NCBI RefSeq assembly: GCF_030867145.1
Contig: NC_134419.1
Span: forward strand, 6,103,501-6,167,500
Length of the DNA: 64,000 bases
Direction: 5' to 3'
DNA from: Opisthocomus hoazin
Lineage: Eukaryota; Chordata; Aves; Opisthocomiformes; Opisthocomidae
In this document: positions 24,901-39,200 of the stretch, piece by piece
Layout: each line of letters starts with the position of its first letter
How positions within the stretch are numbered: the first letter of the stretch is position 1
Translations under genes and position numbers: made by a program
Notes under the pieces: generated by a model
The model's input: the letters and a program-made list of their open reading frames with translations, nothing else
What the model was told of the DNA's origin: nothing
The model's database searches: none

Positions 24901-27900
24901 CCTATCTCCCTCACCAGGAGGATGAAGAGAAAATAATCAAGAGGGGCTGGAGCCTATTTAGACAACTGGCCAGCTCCTTGCACAGGGCTTCTTCTTGGTT
25001 AGAAGAGAGAAGATCCACCACAGAAGAAAAACAAAGCCTGCTAAGGCTGAACATGGGAATGATGCAACGGTATGAATTTATTGGACAGAAAGGACCAGGT
25101 TCACTGGTTTAACCAGGAACACAGCATATGGTCATGATCTACACCTTTCTTTTTCCTATCTCGTCCTCGTCTCTTTCTCTCACTCTCACCTTGTCCTCTT
25201 GCTCATCTTTACTACTACATTTATGTAGGTGCTGAACATGCACACAGTATTGCATACTACAACTCTCATCATACCAATGACTTGACAGTGATGATCCTAG
25301 TGTCCTTTATGAGACCTGTAAACAATCACAGTTGAAATTAATATGAATCCATCAATATAAGCTCTTGAACTTTACAACCAAGCAACAGTGACATGTACAT
25401 CTTGAATCTTGCCTAATAGCACGATCTAGCTGACCCAAAAGGCGAACTGTACTAAAACAAAATACTGCTACAATATGTGGTATATTAAGTCTCACAAGAA
25501 GGAACTAGTAAACTACAAAGACACCCCTGTAAAGGCATTATTGCACTACTATTGAATAGTGCCTTTCAACAGCAAGTCAATCATCAGCTGCCATAAACTT
25601 ACTTAACCGCAGAAATACAACGTTTCTAATTCCCATTCCCAAACATGGCCCAGGGTTGTGCTGTCTTCCCAAGTTTTATGACAGCTCCGCAAAGGTGACC
25701 CACGCCCCTTGATCTGATCAGCAGACTTTCATTCACTGCCTTGCTGCTGCCTCTGTTGGTCAATACAGACAACTGTCTCTGAAACAGCGAACGGGACCTA
25801 TTGTGCCGCACTTATGTTGAATATGTACCCTACTTTGGGTTTGTGCCTAGACTTGAACTACGAAAAAAGAAAAATTAAAAAAGAATTTATGATCTCACGA
25901 ACCTTGAGAGCAGAGGCCCTTGAGCATCTTGTGAATGACAGCAGCACTCAAGTCTGGATCCTAGCCTGCGTTTTCAATCCAAGAGGACTGAGCGATGTTT
26001 GGAATTACATAGCGAGGAATCTAAACTAAACCAGGTGTCTCCCCAGTTTTGCCAAAAAAATAGTTTGACACATACTAGCTTATAAATAGACGGTTCTGCC
26101 AGATCAAACAATGATATATTACACTGACCACTCAAACGGCCCAACAATGAAGCAATTTCCATGAAGATGCAATACTTTTTTACTTTTTTAAATCGAAAAT
26201 AATAAACAGATTGGCTTGTATTATCATGAAAAATGTGCTAAAGGGTAAGGTCTGTGAAGAAAAATCTGAAAAGTCATAGGTCATAAAAGTTTCAGTTCAA
26301 GCTTGTTCATATTATAGTGAAGTAAATTATTGCTGAAAACTTCTTTCAAAGAGTTCCTTTTTGATTGGGTCTTGGTTTTAAGATGATCAAACGTTTTAAA
26401 TGTGAGTTGTTTCCATTGTTTGTGAGCAATAAACAGCAGGCTGAATAGAAAAGCAGAGACCACAGGCCATTTCCACTCATGTAAAAGAAATGCTATACAG
26501 TGTTTTCTTCCAGTCGCAGAATACCCTTTATCTAACTCTGACTGTATACATCTTCTGTCCATGCACAGGCACCTAAACAGGCAGTGCTCAGCATCATACA
26601 AGGTTTTTCTTTCTTGTAGAGGTACAACCTATAGACCTTGCAGGCCCTTGCGAAAATCAGGCTGGCCAATGCCATGCTGACATGACTGACTACAGCACAA
26701 CCTGACAGCAGTGAGATACTCTGGGAGCATAAGTCTTTTTCTAAGATTTAACTCCATTTATTGGAACTGTGTTGACATAGATGTCACGTAGATGTGACGC
26801 AGATCAGTCTAACTGCAAGAAACCACAGGACCAAAGAATGCCTTGCACCGATGGTGTCTGCAGCAGAATTACTCAGCGTGAACGATTCACTAAGAAACCT
26901 CTTTTTCCTGACAGGCTCTGGAGAGATGCCTGAAAATGGTGATAAGGAGCTGACAGGGAACCAGCCACGCTTAAATGCCTTCCAGGTCATCTAAAGATGC
27001 AGAGAACATCTCCTCCCCACATTTAATGCCTTTGGGACCCTTCCAGTCATGTCTTTGCCTTCTGACAGCCTTCCAGCTGCCCGGGACCTTCTGTCCCTCC
27101 TCAATATCCTCCCCTGTCTCCTCCTCCACCGAGGAGAGCTCTTCTCCTCTCAGCCCAGGAGCTTCCCGGGGAAGAGGCCGCAGGAGGTGGGCATGTGTGT
27201 GGCTCAGCCAGTCACTGGGACAGGCTGCCCTCAGCACCTCTTCCTCACCTGGACACCGCTGGATCCTTTCAGACAAAGATTTCACCCAACGCAGCAGCTG
27301 CAGCTCTCCCCCAGCGGCTGTTCCTAGCAGGGGCCTGCACTCTGGCATGTGAAAGTGCTCCAACACACAGCACATACTTTTGCAGGCTTCAAGGCAGCAT
27401 CGGGCTTAATGAAACACTTAATTATCAGACCTCAAAACCTGGGATTTCCAGGCGAGACAAATGGATGTCCTGCACCAGGGCCTGGCTGTGCAATCCCTCC
27501 TCTGCTGAACGCTTGGTCCTGGGGACAGGTAAAACTAACAGGCTGGGAAACAGAGGCTACACCAAGCACGCTTACTGACAGGAATGCGGCCATGCTGGTA
27601 ACTTCTTCTGCCAGCATAAGGAAAGCCTGTTTACGGGATCCAAATAGCTGCTTGGCATCTGTGAAGCAAGGAACTAAATCAGAGGGCAGAGACCTAAGTA
27701 TTAGTCCAAGAGCTGGTATAGGAAATACTGAAATCATTGCATTCATTGATTGAAGTAGTCTCACCCAGAGCAGGGAGGTCCGGCTGGACACAAGCAAGGG
27801 ATGCAGACAAGGAGACACCAGTGAGAAGATGCTGCTGACACTGTGGCTCTTGTCCTCGTTTCCACTCCCAGAGCAGTTCAGTGGACCAGACACGTTGGGA

Positions 27901-30900
27901 GCACCAACTTCTCAGTTTCCAGAAAAAGTTGCATACTCTGGTCCAGCAAACAAGCGCTTCAAACCGTGGTGGCAGCAGGCAGGTTTCACAGTAACCCTGT
28001 CACAGACAAGCACCAGGGGTTTGCAGTACTTACCATTTGTGCTGTACTGAGCACAGCAATTCACCCAAAAGTCAGATGCATATTGTCTCTCCTTCCTAGC
28101 CTGCCAGCCACAAAACACTCACCAGCTTTCTTTTGCATTACAAATTTAAGATCTACCTGCAAAATATAAAAAGCCTCCAGCATGACAAATGTGCAGAACA
28201 AGAGCAAGAGAGCTTAGGGCTGTCGCCACTGTCTGTAAGTCTCTTTGGTAGCTGGGAATTTGTGAGGTGGAAGGCTTTCAGTACTGATCTGCCGTTATCT
28301 CCAATGGATTGTATGGCGGTCGGAACTTCTTTATCAGATCTGTAAAACCAGTAAATGACAACAGTTCTGGTTAGAAGAACTCTTTCAGGGTGGAGTGAAA
28401 AACAAGAAAGCACTGCTGGAGAGTATCTGGTGTTGATCACAAAGAGAATAAGTACTATTTGCCCAGAGAAAACAAGATTTTTCCACTAACCCCTTCTTCT
28501 GCTTTCTCAGCAAATTTTTCTGTTTTCTCTAGTCTGCAGCCCTTCTCTAGCAAGTAAATTCAATATCTTGTGAGATCTACAGAGAACAAAGTGAGCATTA
28601 GACAGACAAACAAGGAAGGGGTCAATTATTGTATTAAAATCCCCAAGTGCATTGTTTTAGCACAAATTTCACATTTGCTTGTGCATGCTTTTAAGTGATT
28701 CCTTATTTTGTACCTTATAAATGGGCACCAGATGCCAGAGAGAATGATCGAAATTGCAGTGAAACTCGAGATCAAATAAGTTTTGCCCTGACCTAAACCT
28801 ACTTGAGAAATCTCATACATGTTTTTCCCCCTAAAGATTTAACAGCAAAAAAAGCCTTTCTCCTAATTCACCACCTTAAGAAGTTCACAAGGAGAAGCGT
28901 GCACACGAGTTACGAAATCTCAAAGACTTTGTCACTCCCGGTCACTCCCCTGTTGAGGCACTAAAGGACTGGAATTATTCTTGTCTTAAAATCATGAGTT
29001 GGCTTTCCTTTCCCAAATTCAAACATCCAACAGCTGTAAAAATGGCATCCAATCAATTGCTGACTCTGCCAATTTTGCAGTGTTCCTGTTCACGTCCATC
29101 TGTCTCCTCCTGCCATGCTGCAGCACATCAGCGGTGCACTGAGGAGGTAGGGCAGAAATTGGCTTGCTGTCCATGTGTGTGGGCCAGTAGCCAAGCGATT
29201 CCACTTAAAAAGCTGGCCACAGATCCACCTTTCATGTCGAAACATGGGGAGAATTAGGAAACTTTTTAAATTAAACAATTCTACAACTGACGTTCTTCAG
29301 TTATTTTTTTTCTTGAAAACTTTTTTCAATTTTTTAATTAGAAACATTTTATTTGTCTCCTTTTAAAGCCCTCCTGGATTGAGTTAGTTGGATCAAAGAA
29401 CAGCAAGTTCTATACAACTACGATCATGTTAAGTTACTGAATCGTTTTACGAACTATCTGGCTGCCTGCAGTGTGGCTAAAATGTTTTTTTGCCACCATA
29501 TGAACAGAAGAGAGTCTGCAAGTCTTACATCAGACGCTGCTTTCTAATAACATGTCCTTTCATATATAACCTGTTGCCTCACATTAACTTCAGGTTCTCT
29601 CAAAGAGTATTCTTCACCATATTTTTAACAATTTGGGATATTGGAACCAATCTTCTGCTCTGCCAGAGCACTGTCATGAAGCCAGGGAGCTGAGCCTGAC
29701 CCAAGCAAGACCCTACACAGCTTTCTAGGAGGTATAAGTCACCTCTGTCTTGCTGTAAAGCAAAGAGCCATTGGTTTCTCCTCTAGAACATCACAGGAGT
29801 TTCATTTTCCCACACCTTGGACCGAAAAAAATGTTCTTTTCCAAGTTTTCCCCTTGTGTGATGGGAACTGTACTCCTCTTCACAGCCCACTAATCACAAA
29901 CTTTGAACCAAATGTCCCAGCTCCTGCTGCCTTTCCATCCAACAGCTAGTTACTGCTGTCCCAGAGAGCTAATGCACACAGCGGCTGGTGTGTTCAGCCA
30001 CCCTGAATACACCTCCATTCAGGACACCCTGCTGTGTCAGCTTGCCATGGATCTCACCAGGCAGGTGGTTCTCCACTGAGAACTCCTGACACCTAACTAG
30101 GCTTTGTGAGAGGTAAAAGACATGTGCAGCACCACCAGCAGGTCCCACTCCACCGACTGGAAGGTTTAGTAGGCACTCCAATGTCCAGCACCAGAAGCAG
30201 GGAGACCTAGTCCTTTCTCTCCACAGGCATTCCAGCCACTCTCCTCGGCTCTTCCCAGGCTTCTGGAAACACTTTGTCCCTCCTGGGCTTGCTCAGGAGC
30301 CACCACAGCTTCCACACCACAAACAGGATTTTGTTTGCACAGGTCTCACTTCAAACTTGACACCTTCCTTACATAAATAAATTATATTTTTATAAAAAAA
30401 AGAGATATGAAAGAATTGGATGTTCCCATTATTTGTGCATGAGTGTTTTCCGCAGTCTGCACCAGAGGGTGCCTGCCAGGTTTTCAGAAGTTGGATCAGT
30501 TTGGCTGGTCATAAAGACATCTTCCAGCTATAACCCACCTTACAGGACAGGAGCCTTCAGTGGCTGAGTAAGCATCCATCTGACCCTTACAGATGTAAAC
30601 AGATGCTGCAGTTTGCATGCTGTTGTTCTAAGCTAAGAGAACCAGCAGCCGACGACCACCATGGGTTATGTTCCCTTAGGACAGTAGGATACAGGTTATC
30701 TTCAGAAAAAGAAGAAACAGAAAGAAGAAATGGTATATGGGCATCAAACTTACCATTTCAGTATTGGCCTATGAATGCCATGACAGAAATCTCTCTTCCT
30801 TATTGTTAGGAAAAATGGCTATTGAAAGGAAGCAGCAGAAAAGACAAGAGAAGTCAGAAAAAATGGAAATTGCTGTATTACAGAGCTCTGACACAGAAAT

Positions 30901-33280
30901 GAGTGCTTGCAATGTAATAAACTACCACACACCAGCTTCTCTCAGTCCACATGCACGCTCATATCCCTGGGGGGCCTTTTTTTTTTCAAAGATGGGGTAG
31001 CTTTCTCACAAGTTAAACAGAAAAACACCAAATCTAATTATTTTCCATTTATTGTGGATTGTCACAGGGTCAGAATATACCAACAGCAAGTTATTACTGG
31101 GCAGCTGACAGATGCTTGCTTGTGTGTCAAACCCTTTAGATCAGAAGCTGAGCTGAGTCCTGTTCCTTTTTAAGTCAACAGAACTTCTCCGAGATCTTTC
31201 ACTATGTCCTTTCTAACACTGTTCTTTATGGCAACCTTTAACTATGAAACACCAGGGATTGTCTAAGTTAGACACCTGGCTTTATAGCAATTTCAAGTTA
31301 ACACAGGGTGCTTAATGCCTTTGAAAAGCCTGCTCCACGTTTTGCCATATATTTGGATTGTGCCAAAGCATGGGCAGTAAGTTTGGAAAGTCACTTGTGT
31401 GATGTCTCACTAAAACCCCAAGGTACTATTCAATAATCCAGCCTCTTGGAAATTTTTGCGTGCTGCTTACTCGACACACTTCAACCTTTAGAAATAAATA
31501 GGAAAAGTTGTTTGCATCAAAGCTTGATAGGTTGGAAATTTTCCTCTTTCTACATATAATACGTAACAGAAGAACTGCCGGAGCTGAAGCTGCTGAGTGC
31601 CAAACCCTGTCAGTGTGAGCTTTGCCATTTGCTTCATCAAAACCCCAGTGTGGCCCTACAAGAATGGCATATACTTTATAACTGCAAGTTAAATTCAGTG
31701 TTGTTGCATAAAATATTCTCTCTCCAAATGACAGCACAGGAAAATTATGCTCTCTGCTGCACCTTTGTATTTGTATTCTATATGAAAGTCTTTCAGGCCA
31801 TACTGTCTTCCTCATCGGGTGGTGGGCTCAGTTTGTCAGCCCACAATTTTGCAAGTGAGAGTGATGAATTTACTACTTGATCTTAACAGGCACTTGAATT
31901 CCACCCCCTGTTAAAAGACCTCGTTATTCTCCTGCTTAGGTTTTGGAGATGACTTCACAGGATCAAACTCATCCACCACTGATGGCTATTAACGATTTGA
32001 ACCACCAGAAGCTGAGTTTAGCACAGAAAATGTCCTTGGATGACCCACCAGCAAGAGGTCATCACTATATACACAGCTCTTAATCCAGCCCTATACCTCT
32101 GATAAGGCTGCAGAATTTGGCATTTCACTCCACTGTGTAAAACCTTTGGACTCCCTGGAATTTAGACCATTTAACTTCGAAGTTCAGGCTCATTTGCTGG
32201 TGATGGGCAGCCTCACTGAGTCCCCCGGTGTGTTTACTTCCAAAAAGTCTGTCCCATATCCTGTTTCCTGGGATGTTTATCAGCTCCCTTGGGATGCTCA
32301 TTGCATCTCCCCCACTGAGACAGAACATTTTAAGTTCAGGTCTTACCTGGGCTGACATACTGGGATTTGGAAGCTGGAGGACATGTCATTACCGCTCTGT
32401 GGATGCACTTTAAACTATCTGATGTCCAAAATATTGTAGATTAGTAGCCATTTACCAGGTTTCTGGTGAGGATTTTTCTATCTTCTTAACCTCCACAATA
32501 CCACAGCTGGACTGCTACCAGCCCCTACATTGGTCCACCTGAAGTTACTTTCAATATATCTGCAGCCACAGCACAGCCATCACTACAGCCATATCTTGCC
32601 ATGATTGGATCACCCAGGACTACAGCCCTGGTGCAAACCAGCTACTGTAAATACATTTATTCTCTGGTTAGCCACAGCACCCCACTGGTGCTTATTACTA
32701 ATGCCAGTGTAGATATTAGCAAGCAGGCAGGTTCCTATGGCAGCAGGCTGCTAAAGGGCAGCAGAATAGTCTTTGCTCCCTGTGGCTTAATTTGCCTGTG
32801 CGGAGCCCCGGAAAGCCAGGCTGGCAGGGAAAACGGTAGGGTAAAGGCATACTGCAGCTGCATTTCGAGTAGACTGAAAGAGGAAGGAGGCTGCAGCACC
32901 TGGATGAGCGAGTGAATCCTGGACAAAGGTAACCACCAAGAACAGTTAATAATAGCCCAAGACACAAGGGCACATCAGAGACAAGCACTCCAACATGAAA
33001 TGCTGTTCACAAAAATCTGCAAATGAGCTAACAATAATGAAGATAAGGGGCTTGGAAACGGGATGGTGGCGGAAGGAGAGGTTGTAGTATAACTTGCTAC
33101 TCCTGCCCAGACCTGTCAGCGCAGCTGGATTCTGACTTGCAGCATCATCACTTTTCCAGTCTTGGCCTTCTGAACCTGCAAGCAGCCCCTCGCAGTGACC
33201 TGCCAAACTTTTGCTATCCAAACTTTTCTTCCTTTGAACAGCCTGATAAGGGGCCAACCTGTGCAGTAGCTTCTCACCAT
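22000..33280. other. Intergenic desert, middle segment
   Basis: This holds no supported gene. The stretch 22,150-22,460 is AT-rich, non-repetitive and enhancer-like. The stretch 27,000-27,330 is unusually C/T-rich and GC-rich with overlapping open frames on both strands, but these carry no known domain. 29,270-29,350 is very AT-rich. No interspersed repeat was recognised. Confidence 0.65.
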
Positions 33281-36200
33281 GCCCCGGAGGAAGAATACAA
33301 TGAGGCCTATAAAGCCAATTGCACTTGTTACCCGAGGCAGCTTTTGAACTCTGCAAGGAGAGGCTGGAATGCCCCCTTCCACTTAGCAGAACAAAGGCCA
33401 GCCAACCTGCAGGGTTTTAAATCTGAAAGTTAAACATGAATGTGATTAATGTGTGGCTTTGAATTTCATGTATTATTGAATTGTATACATTACTCCAGGC
33501 TCGGAGGTTTTTCCCTTTTATACTACAACACAAATGCATGTTCTGTTTGGGAGGGGTGCAGAGTAGAGAACACCAGGCAAAAGTATTTCCATATGTATTC
33601 CCCAAATTCTCTGCCTGAAGGACTTGAGTGAGCCGGGATTTATACTGTGTTCCACTGACCTCGAAAAAACAACTTGAAACAGATTTAGAGAAGATGCACT
33701 GGAGCTCATTGTGATTGAAACGCTGGATACTTCTTTGACAGCCTCCAGGAATCCTTCCAGGTCCACCCTTTCCTGTGAATCTGCTAAAGCTCCAGAAGAT
33801 TATCAGAGCTAAACTAATGTGCGGGATGCTGGGTTTGAGGAGATGGGTTGCCCCTGGTAAGAGTCATAAAAATGATCATCTCTTGCAACCAGTGTTCCGA
33901 CTCAAAAGACTGAGTCCTTGATCCCATTTAAGTCATAATCCTCTGACAGGAGCCAGAAAGCTGGACCACACCACTCCTGCATGATCCTGTTGGCTTTGGT
34001 GGAATGCTGCATGACCAGAAGATTATCCTGGCTTTTACTACCGGGGAAACATTTAACATATTTTTAGAAACAGTTAATTAACCCCATTTGTTACACAGAA
34101 GTGGCAACTGGAAAGTGCACCTGGACACTTCCAGTCAGGACTTTTTTGTTTGTACGGCTTTGGGCAAGTCTTCTGACTTTACCACACCATAACACAAGAC
34201 GAACAAAGGTGCTGAGAAATACTTGAAAATTTTACTTTAGGAATTACAGTTCTTTTTTAATTAGAGGGTTTCTCTGGAGAAATCTTAAATACAGAGTGTC
34301 AAGTGGCCGGTATCTGACATGCACTACCTGCCTTTCTGTGGCAATGGATCTCCTTCTGCAAGCCCTGTGCATTTTCATTCATTCACCCAGCCTTCTGCTG
34401 TGCTACGTGGAGTTCTCATTACGTTAGTGATTCTGTATAGAATTGAACAAAATGTCTGCATAAATGATGAAGCTACACAATTCAGTGCTCTGTGTTACGA
34501 TTTTGATCTCCTGAGAAGCACCTTCAGCTTTCTCTCAAAGAAAAGACTGGTTTCTCTCCCACCATTTGTCTCGGTCTGTCAGTATTGAATCACAGGCCCC
34601 AGGGTGATGAGTTTCTTGAGATCATCCTACAGGATCCACCCAGACCTTCAGAGAACTATTTGCTTTTTGATAAGACCACTGAGAGGAGGGATTGCAAGTT
34701 GTATCATATAGCACCACTCAGCTTGCTATGGTTAGTTCTACAAGGACCACTCCAACAGACCACCATTACAATGTCCAGTGAGCTGGCCCTTCATGGGACA
34801 CTTCTCACTGGGCTGGGCAGGGAGGATCTGGAAGAAATGAAAGATGATGTCAAGAGTTCCCCTTTTCCAAAGCTCAGATCTAGATGGCTTCTCATAATTT
34901 TCTATGCCAAGTTGCATCTGGAACTTCATTTGTTTGTGGAATGGACCATGGCTATTACAGAAGCATAGCTCTGTCTCCAGAAACAGTTTCTGGCTCAGAA
35001 GGAAGACTGACCTTTGTTCTGAACAGGAATATGAACTCTGTTGCCTTGGGACACCTTTGAATCCTTGTTTCCTATACTTCAGCCATTACTAGCCCTGTGA
35101 TTTCAGGACATGAATATAGGTTTATCCTAACAGCACTATTAACTTTCCTAGCTTGCCAAGCTTATTACAGAGTAATGCTTCTTTAATTCTTTACTTCCCA
35201 ATCAAAAGGTCCAGACAGCGGATATGGGAATTGTAGCAGTGATTCTTAGACCCGATATACATCCAGTACTACTTTTGCTAGAGTCCTCTGGAAATATGTA
35301 TAGAAAAAACATAGACCACTTAGGACCTTTTAGGAGCAGAGAAGCCCAAAATATCCTATCATTGATCCATGGCCTGAGATCAGCCCTGCAACTTCATCCT
35401 CAGTCTGAAATGTGGCAAATGCTGTGCACTAGCATGGAGCTTACAGAATCTTTTAACTGCAAAGACTAAACCTGCCACATCTCCAGCTCACCCTGGTGCA
35501 GCACAGATGCAAACCAGACAAAGCATGACAACCACTTTTCTGCCAAACGAGTAAAAATACATTATGTGGTGCTTATCCTGCTATACAGTTAATGCCTGGG
35601 ACAGAAGGGCAAATAAGCTTTGAGCAGGGAACTGGACAAGGACGCTCTTGCAGTTTTATGATTCTCGATCTGCCCATAAAGCACGTATCAATGTAGTAGT
35701 CAAATGTAGCAAAACTGTAAAATACATTTTGGTCCAGACCCCAGAAACAAAAAAGTCTCTACAGCTCCTCTGCAAAATGATGCTTGCACCCCTTAGATAC
35801 TGCTCCCAAGCCCAGAGAACTGCCTGTTTGCTGAGGACATCTGCATCACTTCTGCTACTGTCTGCCAGCACGAAGGCCTGACCCGCATCTGAACTCATCC
35901 CAGGGATTTCTCCATAAATCTGCAGTTTCCCAGTAAGCCCAAAAGTCATTGGTTAGGACATCCCTGTCCTGCAGAAGCTAAACCAGCTCTCCCCATTTTT
36001 AATTTGGCATGGCTGGTACTCCCCCAGTCTCTTTAATTAAATGTGAGAGATAAAAATAGAAAGTCTGACAAGACCCACCGAGTGGCCTCTCTTTCCCTCT
36101 GCTCTTGTGGCTCCATTCTTGGAGCCTGACCCAGGGCAGAGCTCTGCTCTTCTACATGTATTTTCCAGTGGAAGCATTTTTTTTTCCTTTCGTAGATTTA

Positions 36201-39200
36201 TTCAGACTCCAAACTTCAAATTCATCAAAACTGTCACGGACCATTTGCGGGATGGGAAGATATTGTGAGTCCAATCAGCACGGGTGTCACAAACAATTAT
36301 CCACTGCAGAATGATCCCAATTAGTAAACACCCTGCTAACAGGCCACCTCCCCAAGGATGCTGATTGCCTGTGACAGTGTTTTTTTCAGGACGTCTGCTG
36401 GAAAACTACAACTCAAACCTTTGTGGGTTGGCTTCTGGCAAATTCCTTGTTAACCCTACAAAAGAATCTACACATAATAATTAAAAATAGATTGGAGTAG
36501 AAATTCAAAGTGCATTTAGCTTTGTCACCCAAACTCTTTATAATGAGACCTACTTCTCATCCGGAATAAAATGGAAATTCTATTCCCTGTCTTGGCTTGT
36601 ACAAGGCACCCTGTGTTTTGATGCTTTGCTGTAGGCTTTTGGAACTAAATAAAGATTTCCATATAAACACTCCCTTCCACTGTCTCCTTTGTTCTCTCCT
36701 TTTCTGTTGGTGCTAAACTCTTTTAAAGAGTTGCCTGAAGGACCAAGCTCAGTAAGTGTTTGAAACCCAGCTGCATACTCCTTGCTTAAGGGATGCTGCT
36801 TTTTCTGCTCTATGCCACTGTCTAAAAGAACAACCTTTAACAATTCCAGAGCTATTTTTATTGGATGAAATCACAAAGACAGTAGCAAATGAAGATACAA
36901 AACCAAGTATTTTTTTTAAAAAGTAACCTGTTGACCACCCAGTTCTCTCCTGAAATGGACTGGGGATCATCAGACACTCCACCCTGATCTGCTATCAAAT
37001 CAAAAGATAGCAAGCCCAAATCTGGCATAACCCTGGAATAATGCCACTATAAGTAGCGGAACTGCGGAGCGACTGAAGTGGGCAAGAACAGGCCTCTGCT
37101 TTCCACCACATGAACTCAGCCACTGCAGTTCATGCAAGATGGGCCAGAGGACAACTAGTTGTAGCAAAAATTCTATACATGGTGGGTAATGCCATGAGTA
37201 CAGAAGTTTGAAGCTGCAGTACAAGCTCATGCTATGAACTCCCAATTGCTTGGATCAGAAAGTTTCAATTGAATGGCTCTCCCATTGAAAGCATCTCATG
37301 TTAGCATTACTGCCTATAACGCAAAGGCTATAGTCTGACCAGCTTTGTACATCCTTTGACTAGCCACCATTTTAAAAGCTCTAACATCTAAGTCACTGTT
37401 TCATACTGCTATCAGCAGATGCTCCAAAACACTAAGCAGCCAAGCGCCACACAAAGCCATATAAAAAGCCATACCACGAGCAAAATGTACTGAAGAGTAG
37501 CAATAATTTGCAATTTTCTTGCTGGTGGCTATTGAGAAGGCCCCAGGCAGCATTTGATACAAACTGGAAATCAGACGAGGAAACCTTTCATCCTTCTCCA
37601 GTCCCAGAAGCAGCAAGTCAAGCTCAGCGACGCAGGACTGTTTCAGGTTTAGCCCTTCCATTCCTACCACGCTGACTGTGTTTTATAGTGTTGTGGATGA
37701 TGCAGATGGAAACTCAGCCGGAGCAGGGAAAATGATAAACAAAGTATTCCTGTTCTCCAACCAGGTGGTCAGAGCTTTATTGGATGCAAGTTGGATGGAG
37801 AAATACACTATTGAGGCACACAGGTTTCTTTCCTGAACTGACCACAGAACGTAAACGACCTGCATGCACGCACCTCTCCAAGGATAGGAGCTGAGTATGG
37901 ACTACGCTGTAATGGTAAAGTCATCATAACTGGACTCCTTCCACTGCAAGTGGGCAGCTTTCTGAAAGAAAATCTCATATTGAGCCACAATTGGTTGAGC
38001 TAGACAATATTCATATGCGCTACAGTGCAGAGTAATTTCCTTTTCTGGGGGACTGCTGGGTAAAATCTCATGACTGTAGTGAAACCTTAGCCATAATCCA
38101 CAGAGCCCAATTATACAGAGGTAGGAAGACTGACTGACAGCCAGCAGTCTTGCTCCCAAGGAATGGGCTTTAGTGCCACACTCCATTTCCTTTCAAGTGT
38201 GCCAAGTCCTCCCATGCTGCTCAGTAATACTCCCACACCTCTGCGATTTTGGCAGGCCTCTCTTCTGTACAGCCTCTCTCCTTCTCTGGCCTGGGGTAAG
38301 CAGACTGCCTTTAATATGTAGGGGGAAGTAGGTGCATTTAACTCATCCCTCTTACTTTCAGCTCTGATTTCAGCCCAGTTGATTGGTAATTTCTTGGCAG
38401 TAAATTCTACCCCAACTATATCATCAGCAGGGATAAACTGCCAAATCTCTACAGATTTCCATGGAGCTGTGCTGCTTACCCCAGTTTACGGTCTGGCTCA
38501 ATAACCTGACTTCAGTCACCTTGTTGTTACTCTATCACATGCACCCAAGTATGCAAGCCCAGACTATACACTACTCACTTTGCTGTCTCTCACATTAAAG
38601 CTTTCAGGGTTCCTCCTTCCAGGAGAATTTGGCTTTCAGATGTTTTTCTCAGACAGAAAAATTTCTTTTCATCCTTTAAGGTTCCATCGCTTTCATTATT
38701 TTTATCCCACCAAAATTACCAAACTTCATGGTTTCCTCCATGCTTCACGTACAAGGGACTCAGTAATGTTTGCAAAACATCACACCTAAAGTTGTCATTA
38801 AAATGCTCTTTACTGCTTTGCTAATGCAGAGAGGGACCCCTCAGTAAAACACATGCACCAACAACTTCCACCAGTCACACTGGCCGAAAATCCACATGAT
38901 CAGAGCCATGTATCATTTGTCATTTCTACTAATCCACATGACTGAGTTCCTATCCAAGACAAGCCAAACAGTTTTGGAGGGAGGGCAAGATCTTGTAAGA
39001 CCCTGTATCAAATGCTCTACTAGGCTCCAACTGCAATATATCTAATACAATCCCTTTGTCCAATAATTTGCCTTTGCACGATCGAGGATGAAATTGCATA
39101 ACTACTCCCTCCCTGCCTCTCCCCCAGGCACAATACCCTGTGGTTTGGAGCAATTTAAGACTTAGTTCAAGAATTTGTCTCACTTTTCTCCCACCCTGGT

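Noticed and set aside
26281..26601. A 106-codon minus-strand frame with a somewhat transposase-like look
   Set aside because: No catalytic motif or terminal inverted repeat of any DNA transposon could be found.
26971..27893. Overlapping open frames of 125-153 codons on both strands
   Set aside because: Frames are open on both strands because the stretch is C/T- and GC-rich. None shows a family motif, splice context or codon bias.
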